A stretch of DNA of 64,000 bases from Paenibacillus cellulositrophicus (GCF_009363095.1 NZ_CP045296.1:62001-126000); one strand, 5' to 3'; counted from the first letter of the stretch, positions 1 through 8,667 are shown. Notes: generated by a model from the letters alone, not told the origin. Program-made: numbers and translations.

Positions 1-972
1 ACCGAGCGGGAGATCCGCAAGCTGTTCGACGTCATTGCCGCCTTGAAAAAGGAAGGCGTTTCCATCGTCTATATTTCACACCGGATGGAAGAAATATTTG
101 AAATCTGCGACCGGATCACCGTCATGCGCGACGGTAAAACGGTGGATACGAAGGACATACCGCATACCAACTTTGACGAAGTCGTGAAAAAAATGGTCGG
201 TCGCGAGCTGACCGAGCGCTACCCGCAGCGGAACCCGTCGCCCGGCGATGTGGTGCTCGAAGTGAAGAACGCCACCCGCAAGGGGCTGTTCGAGAACGTC
301 AGCTTCCAGGTGCGTTCCGGCGAGATTGTCGGCTTCTCCGGCCTGATGGGTTCGGGGCGGACCGAGATCATGCGCGCGCTGTTCGGGCTCGATCACTTGG
401 ACAGCGGCGAAATATGGATTAAGGGCAAAAAAGCCCATATCCGCAAGCCTGACGATGCGGTCAAACGCGGCATCGGCTTTATTACCGAGGACCGGAAGGA
501 TGAAGGGCTGCTGCTCGATTTTTCGATCCGGGAAAATATGGTTCTGCCAAGCTTGTCCGGCTTTACGTCCAAAGGCTTTATCAACGGGAAACGGGAAAAA
601 GACTTCGTCGACATGCTGGTCAAACGGCTGCAGATCAAAACGCAGTCTGCGGAAACCGCGGCAGGCGACCTGTCGGGCGGTAACCAGCAAAAGGTCGTCA
701 TCGCCAAATGGGTCGGCATCGGTCCGAAAGTGCTCATCCTGGACGAGCCGACACGCGGGGTCGACGTTGGGGCGAAGCGGGAAATTTACCAACTGATGAA
801 CGAATTAACCGAACGCGGCGTTGCGATTATTATGGTTTCCTCCGAGCTGCCCGAGGTGCTGGGCATGAGCGACCGGATCCTGGTCGTCCATGAAGGCGAA
901 ATCAGCGGGGAACTGAGCAGCGAAGAAGCCACGCAGGAAAAAATAATGACGTTAGCAACAGGAGGACAGTAA
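1..972 (+). CDS. rbsA: Ribose import ATP-binding protein, 5' partial
   Basis: This is the C-terminal two thirds of the double-ATPase subunit that powers ribose uptake at the inner face of the membrane. The reading frame is open from base 1, so the start lies outside the window. The end of the first ATPase domain is visible, then the second domain with a degenerate Walker A (GLMGSGRTE), the signature LSGGNQQK and Walker [17 protein letters not shown], as usual for RbsA/MglA-type proteins. Its stop is 1 bp before rbsC, so the genes are co-transcribed and probably translationally coupled. The ribose call rests mainly on the very RbsB-like partner two genes downstream. Confidence 0.93.
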   Translation, partial: TEREIRKLFDVIAALKKEGVSIVYISHRMEEIFEICDRITVMRDGKTVDTKDIPHTNFDEVVKKMVGRELTERYPQRNPSPGDVVLEVKNATRKGLFENVSFQVRSGEIVGFSGLMGSGRTEIMRALFGLDHLDSGEIWIKGKKAHIRKPDDAVKRGIGFITEDRKDEGLLLDFSIRENMVLPSLSGFTSKGFINGKREKDFVDMLVKRLQIKTQSAETAAGDLSGGNQQKVVIAKWVGIGPKVLILDEPTRGVDVGAKREIYQLMNELTERGVAIIMVSSELPEVLGMSDRILVVHEGEISGELSSEEATQEKIMTLATGGQ

Positions 973-973
973 C

Positions 974-1942
974 ATGACAACCATTCAAGACGCTAAAAAA
1001 CCAAAAGGCTTCCAACTATCGCAAGTGACGCAAAAGCTGGGCCCGCTGCTGGGGCTGATCATCCTGATCATCATCGTGTCGGTGCTGAATCCGAGCTTTT
1101 TGGAACCGCTTAACATTCTGAACCTACTCCGTCAGGTGTCGATCAACGCGCTTATCGCGTTTGGTATGACCTTCGTCATCTTGACAGGCGGCATCGATTT
1201 GTCCGTCGGTTCGATTCTTGCATTGTCCAGTGCGTTTGTCGCCAATATGCTGGTGTCGGGCTTTGATCCGATCCTGGCGATCATCATCGGCTGTCTTCTC
1301 GGCGGTGTGATGGGTATGGTGAACGGCCTGCTCATTACAAAAGGTAAAATGGCGCCGTTTATCGCGACACTGGCGACCATGACGGTATTCAGAGGCTTGA
1401 CGATGGTGTACACGGACGGTAACCCGATTACAGGACTTGGCGACAGCCGTCTGTTCCAGCTGTTCGGGCGCGGATACGAGCTCGGTATCCCGGTACCGGC
1501 GATCACGATGATCATTACGTTTGTGATTCTGTGGGTCATTCTTAATAAAACGCCATTTGGCCGTAAAACCTATGCCATCGGCGGTAACGAAAAAGCATCG
1601 ATCGTATCCGGTATCAAGGTACCGCGCGTAAAAATCATGATCTATTCCTTGGCAGGACTGCTGTCGGCTCTGGCCGGCGCTATCCTGACCTCCCGCCTGA
1701 ACTCGGCGCAGCCGACGGCGGGCACATCCTACGAGCTTGACGCCATCGCGGCGGTCGTCCTCGGCGGCACGAGCTTGTCCGGCGGACGTGGACGCATCGT
1801 CGGCACCCTGATCGGCGCGCTCATCATCGGTACATTGAACAACGGTCTGAATTTGCTCGGCGTTTCTTCCTTTTACCAAATGGTCGTCAAAGGGATCGTC
1901 ATTCTGATCGCCGTCCTGATCGACCGGAAGAAATCCGCATAA
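974..1942 (+). CDS. rbsC: Ribose ABC transporter permease
   Basis: Integral membrane channel subunit of the ribose importer, 322 residues, the normal length for RbsC. It is strongly hydrophobic, with repeated membrane segments from about residue 20 to 320. It carries the conserved stretches FGMTFVILTGGIDLSVGS and VVLGGTSLSGGRG of the branched-chain/monosaccharide permease family. The ATG follows the GGAGG at the end of rbsA. It sits between rbsA and rbsB in one operon. Confidence 0.94.
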   Translation: MTTIQDAKKPKGFQLSQVTQKLGPLLGLIILIIIVSVLNPSFLEPLNILNLLRQVSINALIAFGMTFVILTGGIDLSVGSILALSSAFVANMLVSGFDPILAIIIGCLLGGVMGMVNGLLITKGKMAPFIATLATMTVFRGLTMVYTDGNPITGLGDSRLFQLFGRGYELGIPVPAITMIITFVILWVILNKTPFGRKTYAIGGNEKASIVSGIKVPRVKIMIYSLAGLLSALAGAILTSRLNSAQPTAGTSYELDAIAAVVLGGTSLSGGRGRIVGTLIGALIIGTLNNGLNLLGVSSFYQMVVKGIVILIAVLIDRKKSA

Positions 1943-1958
1943 GAAGGAGTAGATCATC

Positions 1959-2882
1959 ATGAAAAAATTAACGCTAATCGCAGCTGCACTCTTGTTGATT
2001 CTGACCACAGGCTGTTCGCTGGAACCGCCGGAATGGGCCAAGCCCAAAACGGGCGGCGATATTAAGGAAATGAAAATCGGCTTGTCCGTCTCCACGTTGA
2101 ACAATCCGTTCTTCGTCTCGCTGAAGGACGGCGTGGTGGCCGAAGCCAAGAAGCAGGGTATGGAAACGATCGTCGTCGACGCCCAGAACGACTCGGCCAA
2201 GCAGAGCAATGACGTGGACGACCTAATCCAAAAAGGGGTCAACGTGCTCCTGATCAACCCGACGGATTCCGCCGCAATTTCTACTGTCGTTCAGAACGCC
2301 AACGATTTGGGGATTCCGGTTATTACGCTGGACCGTTCTTCAGACAAAGGGGACGTCAAAGCGCTGGTTGCATCGGATAACGTCAAGGGCGGCAAAATGG
2401 CGGCCGAATACATCGTGAAGATGCTCGGCAAAGATGCCAAAGTCATCGAGCTGGAAGGCGTGCCGGGGGCATCCGCAACCCGCGAACGCGGCAAAGGCTT
2501 CCACGAAGTGGCCGACACCGAATTGAACGTCATTGCCAAGCAGGCGGCCGATTTTGACCGGACCAAAGGTCTGAACGTCATGGAAAACCTGCTGCAGGGC
2601 AACCCTGACGTGCAAGCCGTCTTCGCCCACAACGACGAGATGGCGCTCGGCGCGATCGAAGCGATCCAAAGCTCCGGCAAAAATATCCCGGTCATCGGGT
2701 TCGACGGCAACGAGGACGCGCTGAACTCGATCAAAGCCGGCAAGCTGACCGCCACTGTGGCGCAGCAGCCTGAGCTGATCGGCCAAATGGCCGTGCAGGC
2801 GGCAAAGGACGTGCTGCAGGGCAAAACGGTCGACAAGTCGATCCCGGCGCCACTGAAGCTGGTGACGAAGGATCAGCAGTAA
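1959..2882 (+). CDS. rbsB: D-ribose-binding lipoprotein
   Basis: Extracytoplasmic binding protein that delivers ribose to RbsAC. A signal peptide ends in the lipobox LTTGC (lipidated Cys19), as expected for a Gram-positive binding protein tethered to the membrane. The mature part matches the RbsB pattern throughout: STLNNPFFVSLKDG, LLINPTDS, VITLDR, ADFDRTKGLNVMENLL, AHNDEMALGA and VIGFDG. Length is 307 residues. The RBS AAGGAG lies in the 16-bp gap after rbsC. It is the last gene of the operon, before a terminator. Confidence 0.95.
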   Translation: MKKLTLIAAALLLILTTGCSLEPPEWAKPKTGGDIKEMKIGLSVSTLNNPFFVSLKDGVVAEAKKQGMETIVVDAQNDSAKQSNDVDDLIQKGVNVLLINPTDSAAISTVVQNANDLGIPVITLDRSSDKGDVKALVASDNVKGGKMAAEYIVKMLGKDAKVIELEGVPGASATRERGKGFHEVADTELNVIAKQAADFDRTKGLNVMENLLQGNPDVQAVFAHNDEMALGAIEAIQSSGKNIPVIGFDGNEDALNSIKAGKLTATVAQQPELIGQMAVQAAKDVLQGKTVDKSIPAPLKLVTKDQQ

Positions 2883-2970
2883 GATCGCAAAGAGGTAACG
2901 AATAAACAGATCAGCAAAGAGATGGATTTTTATATTAAAATGATAGAATAAAGCATCTGAGAACGGTGAC

Positions 2971-3023
2971 GCCCCTCGTCTGTCTTACGCCAATGCTGCG
3001 TAGGAAGGACGGGGGCTTTTTTT
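2971..3023 (+). terminator. Rho-independent terminator after rbs operon
   Basis: Imperfect stem of GCCCCTCGTC against GACGGGGGC, followed by a run of seven T. It closes the rbsACB transcript. Confidence 0.75.
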
Positions 3024-3297
3024 ATGTTTAACGATTGCTCCAGGCACAGCGTGCATGAAATTTGGGAAGACGATAGAGAGGCAGCAACCGCCGCCGACAT
3101 TATATCAGCATGGCACAGAGTGCACTCCGCGAACCGGAACGGAGATGTCAGCGTATCTGCACCAATTGGTTTAATGACTCTTCCATGTGGGTTGGGTTAT
3201 TCCTGGGCTAACGCTGAGGCAGCACGGCAAAGGCACACCAATGCGGGCGATGTCACATATTCTATCAGGAATACATCCTCCAAATGAGGTGCATACA
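3024..3297. other. Intergenic stretch without a supported gene
   Basis: Together with the rbs terminator this leaves 415 bp between rbsB and the protease start. An 87-codon open frame (3024-3287) exists, but it has no RBS, starts inside the terminator T-run and has no protein-like composition. A leader for the protease is likely here, but I cannot place a clear promoter. Confidence 0.5.
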
Positions 3298-4566
3298 GTG
3301 AAGCAGCTGGAGAAGTTATTGAAAAAAACGGCCGTAAGCCGTCCGAGCAAAACAACAAGTCGTCAGATCGTCGTGTTCAAAACGCAGCAGGATTACCGGC
3401 AGTGCCTTGATATGCTCAACGCAAATGGAATCAAACCGGTGAAGGCCGTGGACAGCCACCGGCTGATCTGCTGCCATTTTCACCGCTCCACGGATATCGA
3501 AAAAATAAAACAGCATCCCCGTGTCGCCTATGTCCAGCGGGACGCCAAAGTAAAGGCGCACGCGATCAAGCCTGCTGCCGCCGCCAAACGCGGCGGTGCG
3601 AACAAGGCCACCAAGAAAAGCGAATTGGTGGACACGGCCAAAATCCCCTGGAATGTCAGCAGGGTGAAGTCCCCCCAGCTGTGGAACCGGACGAAGGGCC
3701 GAGGAGTAAAGGTGGCCATCATCGACACGGGCATCGCCAAACATCCGGATCTGTGTATCGCGGGCGGTGTAAATACGATTACCGGCGGATCGTTTCAGGA
3801 TGACAACGGCCACGGCACGCATGTGGCCGGAATCGCGGCAGCCACCGGGAGGCAAAAAATTTTCGGCAATGCGCCCAAAGTCAAGCTGTTCGCCGTGAAG
3901 GTGCTGGACCAAAACGGAAACGGCTTTGTTTCCGACATCGTGGAAGGGATCGACTGGTGCCTCAAACGGGGAATCAAAGTGATGAACATGAGCTTCGGGC
4001 TGACCGGATCAGGCAATAACAAGGCGCTGCAGGACGCCATTAAACGGGCAGCCAAGCAGGGGGCTGTCATTTCGGCGTCCGCGGGAAACGAGGGGACGAT
4101 GTTCAGCCCGCTGATCGACGCACCGGCCCGTTATCATGAGACCATCGCCGTTGCGGCGACGGATCGAGCGAACCGGGTTGCCGATTTTTCGAGCCGGGGG
4201 AACGGCATTTCCGTCGCGGCGCCGGGCGTCGATATTTTGTCGACCCTGCCCGGAGGAACGTATGGCAAGATGTCGGGAACTTCGATGGCAGCTCCTCATG
4301 TGACGGGGGGAGCTGCGTTGTTACGGGCGCTGTTCCCAAGGATGAGGCCGGCCGAAATTAAGCGCCGTTTCGAAGCCAGCGCGCTTCAGATTCCGGGAGG
4401 CAGGCAGGCGGTAGGCGCCGGACTGCTGCAGGTCGCACCCGCAGCGGTCATACCTGCTGCGGGTGCTTCAGGGAGCCGGTTCCCAAGCAAGACGCGGCGC
4501 TTGAAGAAGGCAAAGTCTGCGTCCCGGCCGGTGCTGTTTACCCCTTCCGGACGGAGCAAACGGTAA
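3298..4566 (+). CDS. Subtilisin-like serine protease (peptidase S8)
   Basis: Endoprotease with a complete catalytic triad. Counting from the GTG at 3298, Asp143 is in VAIIDTG, His172 in NGHGTHVAG and Ser329 in SGTSMAAPH. The oxyanion Asn is in SASAGNEG. Residues about 20-85 look like an I9-type propeptide (RVAYVQRDAKVKAH). I chose the GTG because GAGGTG lies 6 bp upstream; ATG 3241 and the frame upstream of it lack a good RBS. The product is 422 residues. No signal peptide is visible at either start, which is odd for a propeptide-bearing subtilase. It could be an intracellular or non-classically exported enzyme. Monocistronic, with its own terminator. Confidence 0.88.
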   Translation: MKQLEKLLKKTAVSRPSKTTSRQIVVFKTQQDYRQCLDMLNANGIKPVKAVDSHRLICCHFHRSTDIEKIKQHPRVAYVQRDAKVKAHAIKPAAAAKRGGANKATKKSELVDTAKIPWNVSRVKSPQLWNRTKGRGVKVAIIDTGIAKHPDLCIAGGVNTITGGSFQDDNGHGTHVAGIAAATGRQKIFGNAPKVKLFAVKVLDQNGNGFVSDIVEGIDWCLKRGIKVMNMSFGLTGSGNNKALQDAIKRAAKQGAVISASAGNEGTMFSPLIDAPARYHETIAVAATDRANRVADFSSRGNGISVAAPGVDILSTLPGGTYGKMSGTSMAAPHVTGGAALLRALFPRMRPAEIKRRFEASALQIPGGRQAVGAGLLQVAPAAVIPAAGASGSRFPSKTRRLKKAKSASRPVLFTPSGRSKR

Positions 4567-4568
4567 GA

Positions 4569-4599
4569 AGGAGCAGGCGGGATGCCTGCTCCTTTTTTC
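4569..4599 (+). terminator. Terminator after the S8 protease
   Basis: Perfect stem GGAGCAGGC/GCCTGCTCC with a short loop, followed by six T. Confidence 0.88.
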
Positions 4600-4611
4600 A
4601 TGGATAGCCGG

Positions 4612-4640
4612 GGTGGTGGATGAATGTTTCATCCACCACC
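4612..4640. repeat. Perfect 13-bp inverted repeat, 3-nt loop
   Basis: GGTGGTGGATGAA and its exact complement are separated by TGT. The hairpin has no T-run on either side and follows directly after a normal terminator, so it is not an obvious second terminator. The function is unknown. Confidence 0.7.
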
Positions 4641-4829
4641 ATTGGAGTATTGTAGCGGCACGGTAGACCGCAGGGGAGTCTAGAATGAATGGGCTTTTGG
4701 GTTTAATTTATGGCGAAGCCTATAGATGTTTGGGCGGACTATGTGCTTTTTGGATCATGGGTAAAAGGCAGACTTTATTTGAAAAATATGGTATATAGTA
4801 AAGGATGGAGCTGTGAAAGGAGCAGTGGA

Positions 4830-5111
4830 ATGGAAACTAGTAAATATCGGATCCTCTATGTCTGTTCCATGACCGCGGGGCTGATGCTCCTTCTCTGGGG
4901 ACTGGCACTCTGGATACCCAGAACGACGCGATCGGATACGCCCGATGCGTATTATATTGTAAGGGACTGCCTGAAACTCCTCCTTCCCACCGCAGGCTTA
5001 CTGCTGATGGTAATCGGATCCTTCGTTTATTCCGCTTACAAGGACTTATACCGGGAGATTCGGGAACTGAGAGACCATGTCCGATCGCTGGAGAAAAAAA
5101 TATCCGGTTAA
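4830..5111 (+). CDS. Small membrane protein, two TM segments
   Basis: Product of 93 residues that I do not recognise. Two hydrophobic segments (about 9-29 and 50-70) are followed by a charged, probably coiled-coil tail (EIRELRDHVRSLEKK). This gives a hairpin topology with a cytoplasmic helix. I chose ATG 4830 because AAAGGAG lies 7 bp upstream. The frame is open further upstream to 4710, but that part has no RBS and unlikely composition. It lies 76 bp before a lipoprotein gene on the same strand and may share its transcript. Confidence 0.6.
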   Translation: METSKYRILYVCSMTAGLMLLLWGLALWIPRTTRSDTPDAYYIVRDCLKLLLPTAGLLLMVIGSFVYSAYKDLYREIRELRDHVRSLEKKISG

Positions 5112-5187
5112 AATGGAACGGAGGGCAGAAGGTTTACGAGAAAATCCCTTTATCCAGCCCCTGACTCAAAATAAGGAGGAGTGCATT

Positions 5188-5697
5188 TTGCGATTGATAT
5201 GGGCAACGTTCCTGGTTGTCTTCCTGCTGTCCGGCTGCAGTGAAGTTAAGAAAGAAACAGCAGGGGGATACGAAGATTGGCAGCAGAGCCCCTCGTTTAC
5301 GATTTCCAAATCCGGACCTGATGGGAATCCGGTGCCGTACGGGCTCAAGGGAAGCAAAGACAGATTTGCCATCGTAGACGGCTTAGTACAGGCGAATTCG
5401 AGCAACAAGCAGCTCCTCCACTTTTGGGGTGACTCGCCGGAAGAAACCGGGCGGCTGCTGGATAAAGAAGTGAAAGTCATCGGAACCAGCCGGGAGACGG
5501 GAGAGCAGGTGACGGCTTTTGAAGGGAAGACGCAAATCCAGAATGACGATCCTGTGAAGGAGCCGCGGGAGTACGTCGAATCTGTTGGCTATCTGAATCT
5601 GCCGGCCAAAGGATTATGGAAGCTGGACGCCTACATCGACGGGAAAGCAAGTGGAAGCATTGTCATTGAGGTACATGACAAGCCCGGGCAGCAGTGA
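5188..5697 (+). CDS. Lipoprotein of unknown function
   Basis: Starts at TTG 5188, 8 bp after a strong AAGGAGG; this start gives a proper lipoprotein signal (MRLIWATFLVVFLLSGC, lipidated Cys17). The frame extends upstream over the end of the preceding membrane protein gene, but that would bury the signal peptide. The mature part of about 150 residues is polar and has no domain I recognise. It contains a DUF4871-like pattern (YGLKGSKDRFAI, then a late KGLWKLDAYIDGK), which suggests a small beta-rich extracellular domain. That family suggestion is tentative. Confidence 0.7.
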   Translation: MRLIWATFLVVFLLSGCSEVKKETAGGYEDWQQSPSFTISKSGPDGNPVPYGLKGSKDRFAIVDGLVQANSSNKQLLHFWGDSPEETGRLLDKEVKVIGTSRETGEQVTAFEGKTQIQNDDPVKEPREYVESVGYLNLPAKGLWKLDAYIDGKASGSIVIEVHDKPGQQ

Positions 5698-5874
5698 CCC
5701 GTGGTTCCACACCACTTCAACAAACCAAGCTATAATCTTTCGTTCTACTTGAAAGGCAGCGGTATAAAACGGGTATATTTTTATTTTCCATTGTACTCCC
5801 GCGCGCTATATGAGTAAATGAAATAGCCGTTTAGGCATGAATGACAAAGACAGATTCCGTTACGAAAGAGGAGA

Positions 5875-6363
5875 TTGCTCATTAAAACGTTATTCCAATA
5901 TAATTGGCAGGTTCGTGAAGATTGGTTCCGCTGGTGTGAGAGCGTGCCGGAGGAGGAGCTGCTTCGCACCCGCACAGGCGGAGTAGGCGGAATTCTGCAC
6001 ACCCTGTTTCATATCGTCGATGTGGAATGGAGCTGGGTTCGCTGCCTGCAGGGAAAACCTGATTTTCAAGAAAGCTTTGACGGATACCGCAGCCTGGATA
6101 AGGTGCTGAAATTGCAGGAAGCGTTCAAGCCGGAAGTGGAGGAATTTGTTTATTCCTGGAATGATGCTTGGGAATACAACGTATTCCGCGATGTCCATCC
6201 GGACGGCCACCCTGTTGAGGACAAATGGGGCGAAGTGGTCCGGCATATGATCGCTCACGAGATTCACCATGTCGGGCAGCTGTCCGTCTGGTCCAGGGAA
6301 CTCGGGATCAAACCCGTCTCCGCCAATTTGATCGGCCGGGGCTTGATGAATCGTCAAGCCTAA
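5875..6363 (+). CDS. DinB-family protein
   Basis: Four-helix-bundle DinB/YfiT-like protein; such proteins are predicted metal-dependent enzymes, some being thiol S-transferases. The metal triad is readable as His46 (LHTLFHIVDVEW) plus His128 and His132 (MIAHEIHHVGQ), numbered from TTG 5875. The start is awkward: the GAGGAG at 5868-5873 is only 1 bp from that TTG. A rare in-frame ATT at 5881 sits at ideal spacing and would give MKTLFQYNWQ. Length is about 160 residues, normal for the family. Monocistronic by position. Confidence 0.85.
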   Translation: MLIKTLFQYNWQVREDWFRWCESVPEEELLRTRTGGVGGILHTLFHIVDVEWSWVRCLQGKPDFQESFDGYRSLDKVLKLQEAFKPEVEEFVYSWNDAWEYNVFRDVHPDGHPVEDKWGEVVRHMIAHEIHHVGQLSVWSRELGIKPVSANLIGRGLMNRQA

Positions 6364-6446
6364 CTGCCGCTTTCTACAAACTATGAATCCCTCGTCACCA
6401 TCCGTTATAATAGAATGAGAACACACATTCGGATGGAGGGGACTTA

Positions 6447-6749
6447 ATGAAAAGCTTTTTGGTGTTATTAGGGAATAAACAAACCGGGAGTCTCTGCACT
6501 GATTTATTAGAGCAGCATGTTCAGCACCTTGAGGCGATGAGCCGGTTAGGCTGTCTGCGGTTATGCGGACCTTTTACAGACGGGGATGGTGCGGTGATGG
6601 TCTTCAGCGGACGCAGCGCCGAAGAGGTTGAGGTCTGGGTTAAACAGGATCCTTTTATTAAGGAGCGTTACTATGGTTCCTACAACATCAAGGAATTTAC
6701 GGAAGCGAACGAGTCTAACCGCTGGCTGATGGGTGAGCCCGAGGCGTGA
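6447..6749 (+). CDS. YciI-like (YCII) domain protein
   Basis: Small single-domain protein of 100 residues with a ferredoxin-like fold. The YCII pattern is visible: His24 in EQHVQHLEAMSRLG, then CGPFTDGDGAVMVF and the C-terminal DPF..ERYYGSYNIKEF. The family is thought to be enzymatic (dehydrochlorinase-like in a few members), but the substrate here is unknown. The RBS GGAGGGG is 6 bp from the ATG. A TATAAT lies at 6405-6410. A 7-bp inverted repeat (6398-6404/6430-6436) spans the leader and touches the RBS. Confidence 0.85.
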   Translation: MKSFLVLLGNKQTGSLCTDLLEQHVQHLEAMSRLGCLRLCGPFTDGDGAVMVFSGRSAEEVEVWVKQDPFIKERYYGSYNIKEFTEANESNRWLMGEPEA

Positions 6750-6778
6750 CGCGCAAGTTTGAGAGCGTGCGGGATAAC

Positions 6779-6824
6779 AACCGTGTTTCTATCCGCGTAT
6801 GACGGTAGAATTCACGGTTTTTTC
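6779..6824 (+). terminator. Terminator after the YCII gene
   Basis: Long interrupted stem: AACCGTG/CACGGTT outside, TTCTA/TAGAA and CCG/CGG inside, then a run of six T. Confidence 0.8.
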
Positions 6825-7003
6825 GTGTTGTGGGGAATTTGACGTGTCTAAACAACGTCTCCAGGATGTGCGATGCCGAAGCTGATTCTGTCCTATGGGA
6901 TAGCCCGGAGCTGCCAATATTCTTATCGGTCGACCGCGGCAAATATCGGTGCAAATACGGGGCATATCCGGTATACTGCTTGGTATGAAGGAGGATGAAA
7001 CCG

Positions 7004-7972
7004 ATGGGCTACACGGACGAGGTGTCGAAGGAACTGTACAGTTACCTTCCCCCTCTCACCAAGAAAGACGATTTCGACGAGTTTTGGGAGACGACCATCA
7101 GACAGGCCAAGGAGGTTCCGCTGGACCCGGAGCGTACGCTGATCGAATACCCGGCGCGGCATGTGAAGGTATACGACATTTCGTATTGCGGAATGGATGA
7201 GACGAGAATTTACGGCTGGCTGATCGTTCCCGCTTTTGAGAACAAAGAGAAATATCCCTGCCTGATCCATTACCATGGCTTTACCGGCAGCAGGGGCAAG
7301 CCTTCCGAGCTGATGCACTGGGTGATGATGGGGATGGCTGTATTATCGGTAGACTGCCGTGACCAAGGCGGACGGACCGGCAACAGCGCTTCATACTCGC
7401 ACGGATATGTGGCGAACGTGGCCAGCAAAGGCGTACATAACAAATGGGAATATTATTACCGTTATGCATACATGGATGCGCTGAAGGCGATCGATTTTGC
7501 CTGCGCTCAAGCGGATATCGACGCTTCAAAAATCGTGATCGAGGGCGGCAGCCAAGGCGGTGCGCTCGGGACGGCGGTATCCGCCCTGGACGACCGTCCT
7601 GTGCTGGCGATGGTTGACGTGCCGAGCAACAGCAACCTCGTCTGCCGGATCGAAGGCAACCACGGGGCTTTCGCAGCGGTAGCCGAGTACTTAAACCGCC
7701 ACCCGGAGCAGACGGATCTTGTGATGGACAACCTGAGCTATTTTGACACGATGAATATGGCCAATCGTATCGCGTGCCGGGTATTAGCCAGCGTTGGACT
7801 CAAGGATGAAACCTGTCCTCCCCAGATGTATTTCGCGACCTATAACCGGATCCAAAGCGACAAGGACATTGTCATCTATCCGTTCAACGGACATGAAGGC
7901 GGAGGGGCAGGCCAGACCGAGGTTAAGCTGCAGTATTTGCGGAAGCATTTCCCGGAGTGGTTCACGGCATAG
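7004..7972 (+). CDS. Acetyl-ester hydrolase, CE7 family (acetyl xylan esterase / cephalosporin-C deacetylase)
   Basis: Alpha/beta hydrolase that removes acetyl groups from xylo-oligosaccharides and related small esters in the cytoplasm. The CE7 signatures are complete: nucleophile Ser183 in EGGSQGG, Asp268 in VGLKDETCPP and His297 in FNGHEGG, plus the family RGQ-like motif as CRDQGG. Length is 322 residues, typical. I use ATG 7004 (9 bp after AAGGAGG), not the ATG at 6995 that abuts the RBS. No signal peptide. It would fit the plant-polymer diet suggested by the island at 19-34 kb, but it is not linked to it. Confidence 0.92.
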   Translation: MGYTDEVSKELYSYLPPLTKKDDFDEFWETTIRQAKEVPLDPERTLIEYPARHVKVYDISYCGMDETRIYGWLIVPAFENKEKYPCLIHYHGFTGSRGKPSELMHWVMMGMAVLSVDCRDQGGRTGNSASYSHGYVANVASKGVHNKWEYYYRYAYMDALKAIDFACAQADIDASKIVIEGGSQGGALGTAVSALDDRPVLAMVDVPSNSNLVCRIEGNHGAFAAVAEYLNRHPEQTDLVMDNLSYFDTMNMANRIACRVLASVGLKDETCPPQMYFATYNRIQSDKDIVIYPFNGHEGGGAGQTEVKLQYLRKHFPEWFTA

Positions 7973-7984
7973 CATAATTCCGCA

Positions 7985-8013
7985 TTGACCAGGAACATAT
8001 GTTCCGGTATGAT
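7985..8013 (+). promoter_or_regulatory. Promoter with embedded LexA/SOS-box-like palindrome
   Basis: TTGACC, a 17-bp spacer, then TATGAT. The spacer holds the perfect palindrome GGAACATATGTTCC (7992-8005), which matches the Gram-positive LexA (DinR) core GAAC-N4-GTTC. A repressor bound there would block RNA polymerase. It drives the isochorismatase-type gene at 8080. Confidence 0.7.
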
Positions 8014-8079
8014 AATTTCAATACAGCATGCGGATTGAACACAGAGCCAATGAATTCCATCCTGGAAGGGGAAAGCAAA

Positions 8080-8604
8080 ATGAGCAGCGGTACCGCATTA
8101 TTGGTCATTGACGTGCAGGAAGGCATGTTTGTACCGGAGTATCCCGTTTTTGACGGCGAAGCTTTGTTGGACAAGATCCAAGGTCTTATCATGGAGGCGC
8201 GCTCAAGCGGTGTACCTGTCGTGTACATTCAGCATAACGAAGAACCGGGCGAGCAGTTGGAGCCGAACAGCTTTGCATGGCAGATCCAGTCCCGAATCGC
8301 TCCTGCCGAAGGGGAGATCGTCGTGCAGAAATTTACGCCCGATGGGTTTCACGAGACGGACCTGCAGGAGAAACTGTCGTCACTTGGTGTAAAGAGGCTG
8401 ATCGTGTCCGGTATTCAAACCGACTTGTGCGTTGAAGCTACCAGCAAGCGCGCTGGACAGCTGGGCTACGAGGTGGTGGTCGTTGAAGACGCGCACACGA
8501 CGTATGACCAAGGCGGCAGGACTGCCCGGGAGATTATCGAGGAATACAACGGGATGTTCCGCGATTTTGCGAAGGTTCAGCCAGCAGCAGCCATTGCGTT
8601 CTAA
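8080..8604 (+). CDS. Cysteine hydrolase, isochorismatase family
   Basis: Cytoplasmic hydrolase of the isochorismatase/nicotinamidase superfamily, 174 residues. The triad is readable as Asp11 (LLVIDVQ), Lys84 (VVQKF) and Cys117 (GIQTDLCVEAT), with the cis-peptide region before the Cys. It lacks features that would identify a nicotinamidase, so the substrate is open. ATG 8080 has GGAAGGGG about 8 bp upstream and begins the conserved core; the longer frame from 7999 starts inside the promoter. It probably belongs to the SOS response, given the LexA-like box between its -35 and -10 elements. Confidence 0.9.
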   Translation: MSSGTALLVIDVQEGMFVPEYPVFDGEALLDKIQGLIMEARSSGVPVVYIQHNEEPGEQLEPNSFAWQIQSRIAPAEGEIVVQKFTPDGFHETDLQEKLSSLGVKRLIVSGIQTDLCVEATSKRAGQLGYEVVVVEDAHTTYDQGGRTAREIIEEYNGMFRDFAKVQPAAAIAF

Positions 8605-8667
8605 GGAAGTCCGGATCCCGGCTGGAATGAAACAGTCAGCACTTACAAAGTTTATGGTATGGTTGGG

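Noticed and set aside
1124-2257. 377-codon minus-strand open frame opposite rbsC/rbsB
   Set aside because: Antisense shadow of two well-supported genes; Gln/Asp/His-rich low-quality protein and no RBS.
3024-3287. 87-codon frame after the rbs terminator
   Set aside because: Starts within the terminator T-run, has no RBS and overlaps the leader of the protease gene.
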